A DNA stretch of 49,369 nucleotides from assembly GCA_015680685.1 (NCBI GenBank), contig MNCI01002704.1, positions 293,767 through 343,135 of the forward strand, given 5' to 3'. The DNA comes from Gnetum montanum (lineage: Eukaryota > Streptophyta > Gnetopsida > Gnetales > Gnetaceae). Position numbers and translations under genes: made by a program. The notes beneath the pieces are model-generated. The model saw nothing but the letters and a program-made list of their open reading frames with translations, was not told the DNA's origin and made no database searches. Shown in pieces: positions 21,404-32,464 of the stretch. How positions within the stretch are numbered: the stretch's first letter is position 1; each line of letters begins with the position of its first letter.

Positions 21404-24400
21404 TATACTGACCTAAATCTTCAGTGTAAGGCTGGAAGGAAAACAAACACCAAAAGATCGTTGGGCAGGCACAAATGACCCTGCCTTCACCTCAAGGGAA
21501 AGCTAGAAAAGTAAATGAAGGTAGAGTGGCTTGGATGGTTTGCATGCAAATCAACCAAGGACTTCCCCAAGCGTAAACTATGGCTTGCGCTGGGGTTATT
21601 GTAACTAATGTTTTAAAATGTAAACAACACGTAGAAAATGTAAACAGAAACACATGCAGAAAATTGGTATTGTAAATAGAACGTAAACTGAATGTAAAAT
21701 AGAGTAAATAGAAAATAATGGCTGGCAAAACGAACTGTATTGTATTGTTTAAACAAGAATGTGCACTGGTCAAAGTGTAGCTATGCGTTTGGATGGAAGG
21801 TCAAGCTCTAAGCCCCAGGATGATGTGTGAAGTGCTCATATGCTAGGAGTCAAGTGTGTCTGAGCATCCTAGGCTACTGGTCGATGCTTCCCAAGCCATC
21901 TATTTTTAGAATTTCCCCCCTCATTTATCTGAATTGATAGGGTATTTATAGGATTGGGCTGGGCTCAGGCACAGAATTCATGAATGGAATCAATGGTTGG
22001 GAGATGAGAGAAACAAGGATCTCGTGACACGTGTCAAATGGACAACTGTGTATAAGTTGGATGTGTGTGGGCAAGCTATGTTCTTGACTAGTTTCATTGA
22101 ATCTTACAACGTGTGGCTTACTCAATCCCATGGAAGTACATACAATTTGGACAGTGAGCTTGACAAGCCCACAAATGAAAATTTACAATGGAATGACCAT
22201 GTACAATAAGAAAATTCGATCTTGACTTGCTTGATGTCGAGATGTCGACTGCTGCAGCATGTTGAGATGTCGATTTGAGGTTGTCCGAGGCATCTCTATT
22301 CTACTAGAGCTCCCAGCATGAGTTGTCTGGGTCATGGTGTGTCCTCAGCATGTGTATGGAGTGCTTTTGTGCTAGCATGACTAGTGGTCACGCTGCACTC
22401 AAGCCGGGCAGTCACGCTGGGCATGTCCTCAGCGTGAGTGAGGCGTAGTCATGCTAGGCAATCACGCTAGGCGTGTCCTTAGCGTGACCTCAACGTTAGT
22501 GAGGTAAAATGTAATTTTTTGACACCAAATTTTGAATTTTTTGAAGCCTGTTTCTGAGTAAAACTTTTGCCTACTTGTGTGTGATCTGAAATTTAGAAAT
22601 TTAATCCTGAATGTGACCTGTTCAGAGCACTTTTGGTAGGTCAAGCTGGACTCATGCGGTAGCGTGACCTGCAGTGTGACCTCAGAAACTTGCAATTTTG
22701 AGATGAAATCTAGAATTTCTGAAGGCTGGGACCTATATTTATCAATAGTGGACCTTGAGGATTATTTTCACCTTTGAAATCAAGTCATTTTGACTTAGTT
22801 TTGAGGCCCTAAAAGTTGCTCATGCTGGACTCATGCGGCAGCGTGACCTACAGTGTGACCTCAAAAGCTTACAATTTTGAGCTAAAATCTAGAATTTCTA
22901 AAGGCTGGAACCCATAGTTATCAATAGTGGACCCTAAGGATGATTTGCACCTTTGAAATCAAGTCATTTTGACTCAATTTTAAGGCCCTAAAAGTTGGTC
23001 ACGCTGGACTCATGCGGTAGCGTGACCTGCAGCATGAATCGTTGGTGTAAGGCTAGAAGGACAACAAACACCGAAAGATCATCGGGAAGCCACAACTAAC
23101 ATTGACTTCACCTCAAGGGCAAGCTAGAAAAGTAAATTAAGGTATAGTTCCTTGGATGGTTTGCATGCAAATCAACCAAGGACTTCCCCAAGTGTAAACT
23201 ATGGCTTGTGCTGGGATTATCGTAACTAATGTTTTAAAACGTAAACAACAAGTAGGAAACGTAAACAGAAACGCATCTAGGAAACTGGTATTGTAAATAG
23301 AATGTAACTAAATGTAAAGCAGAGTAAATAGAAAATAATGGTTGGAAAAATAAATTTTATTGTATTGTTTAAACAAGAATGTGCACTAGTCAAAGCGTAG
23401 CTACGCGTGTGGATGGCAGGTCAAGCGCTAAGCCCCGGGATGATGTGTGAAGTGCTCAGATGCTAGGAGTCAAGTGTGTTTGAACATCCTAGGCTACTGG
23501 TCGATGCTTCCCAAGCCACATATTTTTAGAATTTCCCCCCTCTTTTATCTGAATTGATATGGTATTTATAGGATTGGGTCGGGCTTAGGCATGGAATTCA
23601 TGAATGGAATCAACGGCTGGGAGATGAGAGAAATATGGATCTCATGACACATGTCGAATGGACAGCTGTGTATGAGTTGGATGTGTGTGGGCAAGCTACA
23701 TTCTTAACCATGTTCATCATATCTTATAACGTGTGGCTTACTCAAGCCCATGGAAGTACATACAATTTAGACCGTGAGGGCTCGACCAGCCCACAAATGA
23801 AAATTTACAATGGAATGACCATGTACAATAAGAAAATTCAATCCCAGCTTGCTTGATGTTGAGATGTTGACTGCTGTAGGATGTCGAGATGTTGATTCAA
23901 GGTTGTTCAAGGCATCTCTATTCTGCCAGGGCTCCCAGCATGAGTTGTCTGGGTCATGGCATGTCTTCAGCATGTGTACAGAGTGCTTTTGTGCAAGCAT
24001 GACCAGTGGTCACGCTGCACTCATGCTCGGCAATCAAGATGGACATGTCCTCAGCATGAGTGAGGTGTAGTCATGCTGGGCAGTCACGTTGGGCATGTCC
24101 TTAGCGTGACCTCAGCGTTAGTGAGGTAAAATGAAATTTTTTGACACCAAATTTTGAATTTTTTGAGGCTTTTTTTTTAGTACAACTACTGCTTGCTTGT
24201 GTGTGATCTGAAATCTAGAAATTTGAGACTGAATGTGCCCTATTCGGAGCCACTTTTGGTAGCTCACGCTAGACTCATGCAACAGCGTGACCTACAATGT
24301 GACCTCAAAAACTTGTAATTTTGAGCTAAAATCTAGAATTTCTGAAGGCTAGGACCTATAGTTATCAATATTGAACCCTAAGGATGATTTTCACATTTGA

Positions 24401-25050
24401 AATCAAGTTATTTTAACTCATTTTTGAGGCCCTAAAAGCTAGTCACATTGGACTCATGCAGCAGCATGACCTACAGCGTGACCTGCAGTGTGACATTAAA
24501 AACATGTAATTTTGAGTTGAAATCTAGAATTGCTAAATTTTGGGACCCATAGTTATCAATAGTGGACCCTGAGGATGATTTTCACCTTTGAAATCAAGTT
24601 ATTTTGACTTAGTTTTGAGGCCATAGAAGTTGTTCATGCTGGACTCATGCGGTAGCATGACCTGCAGCATGACCTATAGTGTGACCTCAAAAACTTATAA
24701 TTTTGAGCTAAAATCTGGAATTTGGGAATGCTAGAACCCATAGTTATCAATAGTGGACCCTAAGAATTACTTGCACCCTTGAAATCAAGTCATTTTGAGT
24801 CAGTTTGAAGGCTATTTGTAGTTGTGAAAGTTGGTCACGTTGGAGGTCACGCTGCAGCGTGACCATAGCATGACCACAGCGTCCAACATGAATTGTCAGT
24901 GTCTAGCATGAATTTTTAGTGTTTAGCATCTAGTGTGAGTTCCCAAGTCAGCATGAATTCTATGCCTTAGCCAAATTTTATCTCCGAAACTTCAAAAGGG
25001 CTTGAGTCATTTCCATTTCAAAGTTCTAGGCCGAAATTAGTGGTGTTTCA
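21404..25050 (-). repeat. 3' LTR of element S with partial duplication
   Basis: The segment contains two LTR-like copies in direct order: 21404 to about 23040 and about 23041-25050. The second lacks the outermost ~20 bp; the first breaks off within a subrepeat. The 5' LTR (30430-32464) has only one copy. Landmarks repeated in all three are GGAAAACAAACACC-like sequence near the edge, TTGTATTGTTTAAACAAGAA, and AGTCAAGTGTGT. Each copy contains ~180-bp subrepeats built on GGACTCATGCGG followed by AGCGTGACC. A perfect 20-bp palindrome, GGTCACGCTGCAGCGTGACC, lies at 24845-24864. Unequal recombination between LTRs is the simplest explanation. Confidence 0.85.
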
Positions 25051-25064
25051 TTGGCCCCTCTTTG
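25051..25064 (-). promoter_or_regulatory. Polypurine tract of element S
   Basis: The minus strand reads CAAAGAGGGGCCAA directly before the TGAAACACC LTR start. The ~60 bp upstream are similar to those upstream of the LTR of element 5 (35776-35830), including GCCTCTCA. Confidence 0.8.
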
Positions 25065-25630
25065 ATGATGTCTGGAGAAATCCACCTGAGAGGCATTGAC
25101 AAAGAAGTATAAAACACCATGATCAAGCAACTACAAAGCATTATCCATAAGCCCTTGGTTGGATGTCATTGCACCGTGTCCTAAAGTACATGGGATTGGG
25201 GAAATGTAGTTTGAGATGCAAGGGGAGGGGATTGGTTGTAACCAGGGGAAGCTAGGATTTGGTCAAGGGTGATAACTACTATTGGAATTATGGGAGAGGA
25301 ATGCTCTTTCATGAACAAGTTATGTCATTGGTCCTTGTCAATAGCCGGGTTTTTAGTAGACTTGGAACCAAGACATAGGAGGTGCGTTCTTTAGAAAAAT
25401 GGGACTCTTATAGAGTATTTGCAGGGCCCATTGTAAATAGCCAAAGCCACACAATGATGTGCAACATGGTCTCTTTGAGACATGAATGTAGCTTTTTTTC
25501 AAGAAAATTGCCTTCTCACTTGAGGCTTGTATGAGAATAGCCAATAGTCTAAGCTTTATGATGTCAACGGGTTCATGAAGACCTTTTCCGTGCACTTTTC
25601 TCTTTAACCTTTTTGTTCTTTTTCATTTTT

Positions 25631-25668
<38 letters not shown>

Positions 25669-26299
25669 NTTTTCTTTTCCTTTGTTTTTGTTTTCTTTTT
25701 TCTTTCTTTTTCTTTTATTTTTATTTTTTTTGGTCTTTTTGAAAGAGCTTACTTTTAGCATTGTGCTCATGTTTGAGCGCTTGCATTTTGCATCATGTAC
25801 TGTGTACTACAGTTTGCGTTGCAACTGCTTAGGGAGTCACAGTGTGCAATAGTGTATCAAGAGTTTTGAATTGAGTGGAATGTATCTAGGGGTGTAATTG
25901 AATATGACAATTGGGACATGATGGGAAAATAGGGGATATGTCAGGAGCTGGGAATGTACTCATGAACGGATTGATTAATCCAATTATGTGCATCATGAAG
26001 AATGTGATACCTTGTCATCATGATGAAGTGCATCTATGCACAAATGCCTCAAGCATGTCATCCTACAAACACAACTCCAAGAAGACAAGAAGAACACAAA
26101 TGAATCAGTTAACTAAGCACTTTAAACAAGGAGATGGAGTCACCATGTGCAATTCAAAAGTAGACAAAATTATGAACAACATCAACTCCATTAGTGTCCG
26201 TGAGACAAATCATGCAGCAAGTCTTTGTGGAACATGTACAGCCAATTGCAGCAACACATCTTTTCAAGTTTTTCATGCTTGTTGATGATGTTGCTATTT
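25065..26299 (-). other. 3' tail of element S, no gene seen
   Basis: I recognise no RT, integrase or other domain. The plus-strand ORF at 25911-26285 has no recognisable motif. A pyrimidine tract (25609-25740) includes one undetermined base at 25669. Confidence 0.5.
25609..25740. repeat. Poly(T)/T-rich simple repeat with one N
   Basis: A long T run with C and G interruptions, and an N at 25669, is probably an assembly-difficult homopolymer. ORFs reading poly-Phe or poly-Lys here are artefacts. Confidence 0.95.
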
Positions 26300-26680
26300 T
26301 ATAGTCTTAGCAGACTATTGTGGATTAGCTTCACATCATAACCCTTTGGACAATGCTAGTTTAGCGTTGTAGCAGATGGTGCATTGCTAGTTTATAGTCA
26401 TAGTAGACTATGAAGAGGCAAACCAGTTTATAGTCTTAGTGGACTATGCATACTAGTTTTATGTCATGGCAGACGAATGTGGCAATTTAGTGTCATACCA
26501 AACAGAACTCTATGGTATCAGTTTTAAGTCATGATGCTAAGACTGTTCTATAGTATCAGTTTTAAGTCATGATGCCAAGACTGTTCTATGGTATCAATTT
26601 TAAGTCATGATGCTAGAACTTTTCTGTGGTATCAATTTTAAGTCATGATGCCAAGACTATTCTATGCCAGTTTATAGTCA
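26300..26680 (+). repeat. Cluster of AGTTTA(TA/A)GTC repeats, including four 38-bp units
   Basis: Units of 30-38 bp begin GCTAGTTTA or ATCAGTTTTAAGTC. The regular part has GTATCAGTTTTAAGTCATGA starts at 26515, 26553, 26591 and 26629, 38 bp apart. The upstream part (26355, 26388, 26420, 26451) reads CTAGTTTATAGTCATAGTAG and relatives. The same word family occurs at 27827, 35915, 39739 and 49131. Confidence 0.85.
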
Positions 26681-26789
26681 TAGTGGACTAATGCTTACCT
26701 TGCTTGTGTAAAGTGTGATGTTGCATGCATGGTCATGCTACGTGCCTATGAGATCCTACAAAAATCAACTATGGATGATAACTTGAACA

Positions 26790-27632
26790 CTATGCATGGT
26801 CTATATCATGGATATTCGAAGAGGAAATGTTATCACCATGGATGATAACTTGAACACCTTCATATGGAAGGTGGATTTCTTGGTGGATGGGAGAGGAGAT
26901 GGCCCTTAGTTGAGCTAGCCAAGGCCTACCTAGAATCATGCTGAAACATGGCATCTCCTCTATGATAGTGAAATCTGCACTAGTGGGTAATTTCTCTCCC
27001 ACTACAAAGGCTAACTTGATTGTACCCTTTACTGTGACATGTAATCCATTGAAGGATTTTAGACATGTGGTTTTAGTTGGCCTAATTTCATCTGCCAAGC
27101 CTAGCTTGTCGATGATGGAGTACAAGACTACGTTCGTTGCTACACCATTGCCAACATGCATTCTGCAGATGGTACACTACCCAACACGAATGCTAATGGA
27201 TAGTGGAGCTATAGTGACTTTGCCTCGTTTGGGGTTGACTTTAACTACATCATCACGAAAGGCTAAGGTTGTTGAACTCAATTCTTATGGTGTGGGAGGC
27301 AACATTGTTGCATAGATGGATGCATCATTTGCAGTGATGTCCTCCATAATAGGAATGGAGGCTAAGACCTGGGCCAATGCTTGGCAGTGAGCAGGTGAGG
27401 TCCTGACCAGGTCATATAAGCTAAATGTTATGTTCTTTTTCTCGAGCGTTTGCTTTACTTGGGTTAGTGCATCTACGAAGTCCTTGTCATTAGCCATTGT
27501 GTTGTCTTTGACTTCCTTCGTGAAGCTTGAGAGGTAGACCTCTTGGGAGGGGCACTTAGGCTTGGTTTTCTTGGGGGTAGGGGCCCCAGTGTTCAGTTTT
27601 TGTTTGCCATTTTTGGCCTTTGCTTTGATCAT
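26790..27632 (-). pseudogene. Retropepsin-type protease region of element S
   Basis: The minus-strand frame at 27632-27285 (linker) and 27161-26790 is continuous apart from stops near 27285 and 27180. The protease reads MHVGNGVATNVVLYSIIDKL, then LHVTVKGTIKLAFVVGEK, FTIIEEMPCFSMILGRPWL and a final VQVIIHGD. The ILGRPWL and IHGD blocks are typical of Ty3/gypsy Tat-group proteases. The catalytic D-[ST]-G or D-N-G is changed to G-N-G near 27152, so the enzyme is dead. It would cleave the Gag polyprotein. Confidence 0.85.
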
Positions 27633-27639
27633 GGGGGTT

Positions 27640-30007
27640 GTGAGGTGCTAGTTTGTCCTCTTGCATTGCCATTTGGTAGGCCTACCTGGGTTGCTAGTGG
27701 GGTCAACCCTTGAAGGAGGAGGGATTGAGATGTTGCCTACTATTGGGCTTCGAGTAGGTGAAGGGCCATCATGTTGTGACACCTTGATGATGAAAGGTTT
27801 CTTAGCAGTTTTTGTTGCTGCATCATGCCAGTTTAACATCTTAGCAGAACGATTCCTGCCAGTTTAACGTCTTAGTGAATGAGTCATGCTAGTTTAATGT
27901 CTTAGTGGATGAACGTTATGAAGCCTTGACCACAAAGGGTGTTGTCAGTGTTTGGGGTGGCACCTTGATAACAAAGGGAGGCCTCTTTTTTGTGGAGGCT
28001 GGGGGAATCCTTGCCTTGCTAGGAGGCACATGGATCACAAAAGGTTTTTGCATAGGTTTGGGCTTACCACCTATCCTAATTGAGTTTATAACATAGGAGG
28101 CATCGTCTGTGTTGGATTGACTTGTCATGCCAATCACTAGTTGGCCTTGTTCTATCATTCCCTGCAGGTTATCTTGCAAGGCATGACAGTTGTCTATACT
28201 GTGACCAGCCATTTGATGGTAATGACAGTATTGGTCCAATTTAAAATGTTGTGGGACCGAGAGCTCATTTGGTACTACTAAGGTGGGGTTCCTTAGTAGC
28301 TCACAATACCTATCATGTTTTTGGTGGGTAATCTCTGATATGTGTTTCTGTTGGATTTTCCCAGCTTTCAAGAGTTTCTCCAATAGTTGAGAGGGTTACA
28401 TTGGTAGTGGTGTGTACTTTGAACAATCCTTACACTAAAATTTACTCTTTGTAGTGGCCCCTATCGATGTAGGTGAGTTGGCACCAAAGTTGGTAGCTTT
28501 GTTAGCTGGGGCTTTAGGTTACTTAGTTGTTGGGCACCAATTGGTTGCTTTTGTGATTGCAGCTACCATTGCCTCAGTTGTGTTTTGCTTGCAAGTATGT
28601 TGGTTTTTGTAGGCCACATAAGCTAGGTCATTTCTTGATTGTGTTGCCTCCTCTATGCTTTTAATTTGTGTGAATTCTTGACTCAAAGTACAAGCATTCA
28701 AATAATAGAGTTTTAACTTAACGAAGTCCTTCATAGAGGCTTTAAAAATGGTGAGCAAGTATGTCTCAGGTATGGGCTTGTGGAGTTCATTCAAAGCTGC
28801 ACTTCATCTTTGGATGAATTTTTGCACTGGCTCTAAAGGTGCTTGTTTAATTTGAATAAAAATTTTCTAGTGTGGCTTTAGGCTTTATATTATACTTGAA
28901 ATGGGTGAAAAACTGATGTAACAAATCCTCTACAGAGAATATGGAGTTACGGGGTAAGGCACGGTACCAGTCTAAGGCTTTTCCCGTTAAGGACATGGCG
29001 AAAACTTGCAGAATTGCATGACACCAAGCTTGAAGTAGGAGACATTCTAGTTGAAATATCACTAGGTGGGCATTTGGATCTTCCTCTCCATTGTACTTTG
29101 TTAGCTGAGATAATGGGATCTCATTTGGTAAGGTTAAAGGTGGAACTGAAGGGTGGATTGGGTCATCTTGGTAGAATTCCAACACCTTGATTTCCTCAAT
29201 CTTTGTGGTTTTAAGGTGCTTTACCTCTTCAATTAACATGTGCATCATTTGCTTCATGTCTTCCCACTCTTGGGTAGTAGGCAAACTGGTGGGTTGAATG
29301 GATTATGATTGATAGTAGTTTGACTATTGTATCATTTGTGGAAAGGGAGCCTTTTGGATTGTCGGTTGTTGTTTTGGTGGAACAACATTCAAAGATGGGA
29401 TCGTAGGATGTGGTACACTGTAGAGAGTAGGTTGGTGTTGCTGGACAGCTAGTGAAACCCACTGTCCAACCATAGGTTGTGAGGTGACACCATGAATGTG
29501 TTGCACTGAAGTAGTTAGAGGTTCCCCATGGGTTTGTACTTGTGGTATGTAATGGGTGGATGTGGAAGCTAGTATTTCTTGTTAAGAAGCTAGTCCTCAC
29601 GTGTATGCGGATGAAGGAGGAAGCATGGTTCCCTCCAGGAAAGGCTAGAATAATGGGTTTGTATAGGCACAAGGATTGATGGTATGGTACGAATCCCCAT
29701 GCTCAAATTGGGTGGCAAATTCATCTTCCTCATTTCCATTCTAAGGCTCTATTGGAGGTGGCTGTAAGGCTTGACTCCTTTCCATGAGAAGCTAAAACAT
29801 GAGTTGATGATGGTTCTTAGAAAGGGGGATTATGTCAAGTGCTAAGGGAATGAACTCACGACCTCCCTTGTAGATGAGCTCATAGTTTCACTTTGCCTCT
29901 CTTTCTATGCGATCAATAGGTAAGTTGGCTTGGATTTTTACACAAATGAAGTTATATTGTTTAGGTGTGAGGATTGCGTAAGTAGGGTTGATCTGGGAGG
30001 ATTCCAT
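27640..30007 (-). pseudogene. Gag pseudogene of element S
   Basis: ATG at 30007-30005 (MESSQINPTYAILTPKQYN) opens a frame that continues, with stops, to about 28850. It holds a Pro/Gln-rich region (29510-29330), a short coiled-coil-like segment (MMHMLIEEVKHLK) and the capsid core: LSQLTKYNGEEDPNAHL, MSLTGKALDWYRALP, VEDLLHQFFTHFKYNIKP. A frameshift near 28840 leads to FKASMKDFVKLKLYYLN. The nucleocapsid knuckle CHYHQMAGHSIDNC (about 28230) has the C-X2-H-X4-H-X4-C form seen in Tat-group gags. A cluster of AGTTTAA repeats (27827-27912) interrupts the end. Another frameshift lies near 27640-27900. Confidence 0.88.
27827..27912 (+). repeat. Three ~31-bp GCCAGTTTAACGTCTTAG repeats inside gag
   Basis: Units start at 27827, 27858 and 27888. 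They belong to the same word family as 26300-26680 and have the same orientation relative to the element. They lie between the last gag ORF and the protease linker. Confidence 0.85.
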
Positions 30008-30059
30008 GACAATGTGTACAAGTTCACGGTGTGTGTAGTGTGAGTAACTCACGGCGTGC

Positions 30060-30345
30060 TTAACTAGCAGTCTGACTAACAAACAGCATGACCAACTGCA
30101 GCATGAGCAACTACGGTAGTGTGACCAACTACAGCATGACTGACTACAGCTTGACCAGCTAGAGCGTGACTGACTGCAGTGTGACCAACTGCAGCATGAC
30201 CAACTACAGTGTGACCAACTGTAGCGTGACCAACTGAAGTGTGACTGATTGCAGCGTGACCAACTGCAATATGACCAACTACAGCGTGACCAACTACAAC
30301 ATGACCAACTACAGCGTGACTGACTGCAACATGACCAACTGATTC
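30060..30345 (-). repeat. 15-bp minisatellite in the leader of element S
   Basis: About nineteen degenerate copies of GACCAACTACAGCGT lie between the primer-binding site and gag. The 15-bp period equals five codons, so the minus-strand frame 30357-30076 reads a repeated VGHAV-like pentapeptide. The core AGCGTGACC is also the repeated word of the LTR of element S. I treat this as repeat DNA rather than a gene. Confidence 0.9.
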
Positions 30346-30405
30346 AAGTTTCAGCATTTGGCAGCATTAGTTGGGTACGTTTTGACAAGATGATAAACAA
30401 GGTAG

Positions 30406-30424
30406 GCCCTCCTTCTAGCACCAA
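30406..30424 (-). promoter_or_regulatory. Primer-binding site of element S
   Basis: On the minus strand, five bases inside the LTR end (GTACA), the sequence reads TTGGTGCTAGAAGGAGGGC. The position and TTGG start fit a tRNA primer-binding site, perhaps TTGGCGC before CpG decay. I cannot assign the tRNA. Confidence 0.6.
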
Positions 30425-30429
30425 TTTAT

Positions 30430-32464
30430 TGTACTTACCTAAATCTTTGATGTAAGGATGGAAGGAAAACAAACATCAAAAGATCATTGGGCAGGCACAG
30501 CTGAACCTGCCTTCGCCTCAAGGACAAGCTGGAAAAGTAAATGAAGATAGAGTGCCTTGGATGGTTTGCACGCAAATCAACCAAGGAATTCCCCAAGTGT
30601 AAACTATGACTTGTGCTGGGGTTATCGTAACTAATGTTTTAAAATGTAAACAACACGTAGGAAATGTAAACAAACACACATGCAGAAAACTGGTATTGTA
30701 AACAGAATGTAAACTAAATGTAAAATAGTGTAAATAGAAAATAATGGCTGGAAAAATGAACTGTATTGTATTGTTTAAACAAGAATGTGCACCGGTCAAA
30801 GCGTAGCTACACATGTGGATGGCAGGTCAAGCACTAACCCTTGGGATGATGTGTGAAGTGCTCGGATGCTAGGAGTCAAGTGTGTCTGAGCATCCTAAGC
30901 TACTGGTCAATGCTTCCCAAGCTATCCGTTTTCAAAATTACCCNNNNNNNNNNNNCCAACCCCATTTATGTGAATTGATAGGATATTTATAGGATTGGGC
31001 CAGGCTCGGGCATGAAATTCATGAATGGAATCAATTGCTGGGAGATGAGAGAAACATGGATCTCATGACATGTGTCCAATGGATAGCTGTGTATGAGTTG
31101 GACGTGTGTGGGCAAGCTACATTCTTGACCAGGTTCATCATATCTTACAACATGTGGCTTACTCAAGCCCATAGAAGTACATAAAATTTGGACCGTGAGG
31201 GCTGAACAAGCCCACAAATGAAAATTTACAATGGAATGACCATGTACAATAAGAAAATTCAATCCTAGATTGCTTGATGTCGAGATGTCGACTACTACAG
31301 GATGTCGAGATGTCGATTCAAGGTTGTTCAAGGCATCTTTGTTCTACTAGGGCTCCCAGCATAAGTTGTCTGGGTTATGGCATGTCCTCAATGTGTGTAC
31401 AAAGTGCTTTTGTGCAACCATGATCAGTGGTCATGCTGCACTCATGCTGGGCAGTCATGCTAGGTGTGTCCTTAGTGTGACCTCAGTGTGAGTGAGGTAT
31501 AGTCATGCTAGGCAGTCACATTGGGCGTGTCCTCAACGTGACCTCAATGTTAGAGAGGTAAAATGCAATTTTTTGACATCAAATTTTGACTTTTTTCAAG
31601 CCTTTTTCTGAGTACAACTACTGTCTGCCTGTGTGTGATCTGAAATCTGGAAATTTGAGCCTAAATGTGCCCTGTTTGGAGCCACTTTTGGCAGGTCACC
31701 TAAATGTGGCAACGTGACTTGCAATGTGACCTATAGTGTGACCTCAAAAACTTGCAATTTTGAGCTAAAATATAGAAGTTCTGAAGGCTGGGACCTATAG
31801 TTATCAATAGTGGACCCTGAGGATGATTTTTACCTTCGAAATCAAGTCATTTTGACTTAGTTTTGAGGCCCTAAAAGTTGGTCACATTGGACTTATGCGG
31901 CAGCATGACCTACAGTGTGAGCTCAAAAACTTGTAATTTTGAGCTAAAATCTAGAATTTCAGAAGGTTGGGCCTATAGTTATTAATAGTAGACCCTGAGG
32001 TTGATTTTCACCTTTGAAATCAAGTCATTTGACTTAGTTTTATGGCCCTAAAAGTTGGTCACACTGGACTCATGTGGTAGCGTGACCTACAACGTGACCT
32101 ACAGTGTGACCTAAAAAACTTGCAATTTTGAGCTAAAATTTAGAATTTTTGAAGGATGGGACTCATAGTTATCAATAGTGGACCCTAAGAATGACTTGCA
32201 CCCTTGAAATCAAGCCATTTTGAGTCTGTTTGGAGGCTATTTGGAGTTGTGAAAGTTGGTCACGCTGGAGGTCACACTGCAGCGTGACCACAGCGTCCAG
32301 TGTGAATTGTTAGCGTCCAACATGAATTGTCAGTGTTCAGCATCTAGCATGAGTTCCCAAGTCAGCGTGAATGCCATGCCTTAGCCAAATTTTATCTCTG
32401 AAACTTCAAAAGGGCTTGAGTCATTTCCATTTCAAAGTACTAGGCTGAAATTAGTGGTGTTTTA
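30430..32464 (-). repeat. 5' LTR of element S
   Basis: The plus-strand reading starts TGTACTTACC and ends GGTGTTTTA, a decayed form of GGTGTTTCA. The length is 2035 bp including a 12-N gap at 30944-30955. Four ~180-200-bp subrepeats start near 31690, 31878, 32058 and 32258, each with a GTGACC-rich block followed by GCAATTTTGAGCTAAAAT. It is the counterpart of 21404-25050. Confidence 0.9.
30944..30955. other. Assembly gap of 12 N
   Basis: Twelve undetermined bases lie within the 5' LTR of element S. The corresponding positions in the other LTR copies are C-rich (TTTCCCCCCTC). Confidence 1.

Larger units (their letters stand above)
21404..32464 (-). mobile_element. Element S: 11-kb Tat-like element with gag and protease only
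   Basis: In minus orientation: 5' LTR (32464-30430), primer-binding site (about 30424-30406), 15-bp repeats (30345-30060), gag (30007-27640), protease (27632-26790), repeat clusters (26680-26300), a 1.2-kb tail, polypurine tract (25064-25051) and 3' LTR (25050-21404). It is flanked by the perfect duplication ACCCC. No RT, RNase H or integrase is visible, so it appears non-autonomous. LTR ends are TG(A)AACACC and GTACA, with worn terminal bases. The 3' LTR is longer than the 5' LTR because of an internal partial duplication. Confidence 0.9.

Noticed and set aside
25573-25852. Poly-Lys and poly-Phe ORFs on the two strands
   Set aside because: They are translations of the T-rich simple repeat with an N, without any other coding sign.
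26938-27315. Plus-strand 125-codon ORF
   Set aside because: It is the shadow of the minus-strand protease of element S, whose ILGRPWL and IHGD blocks identify the true strand.
30076-30357. 93-codon ORF of VGHAV repeats as a real protein gene
   Set aside because: It is fully explained by a 15-bp minisatellite, which is open in a frame by its period; kept only as a repeat and as an observation.
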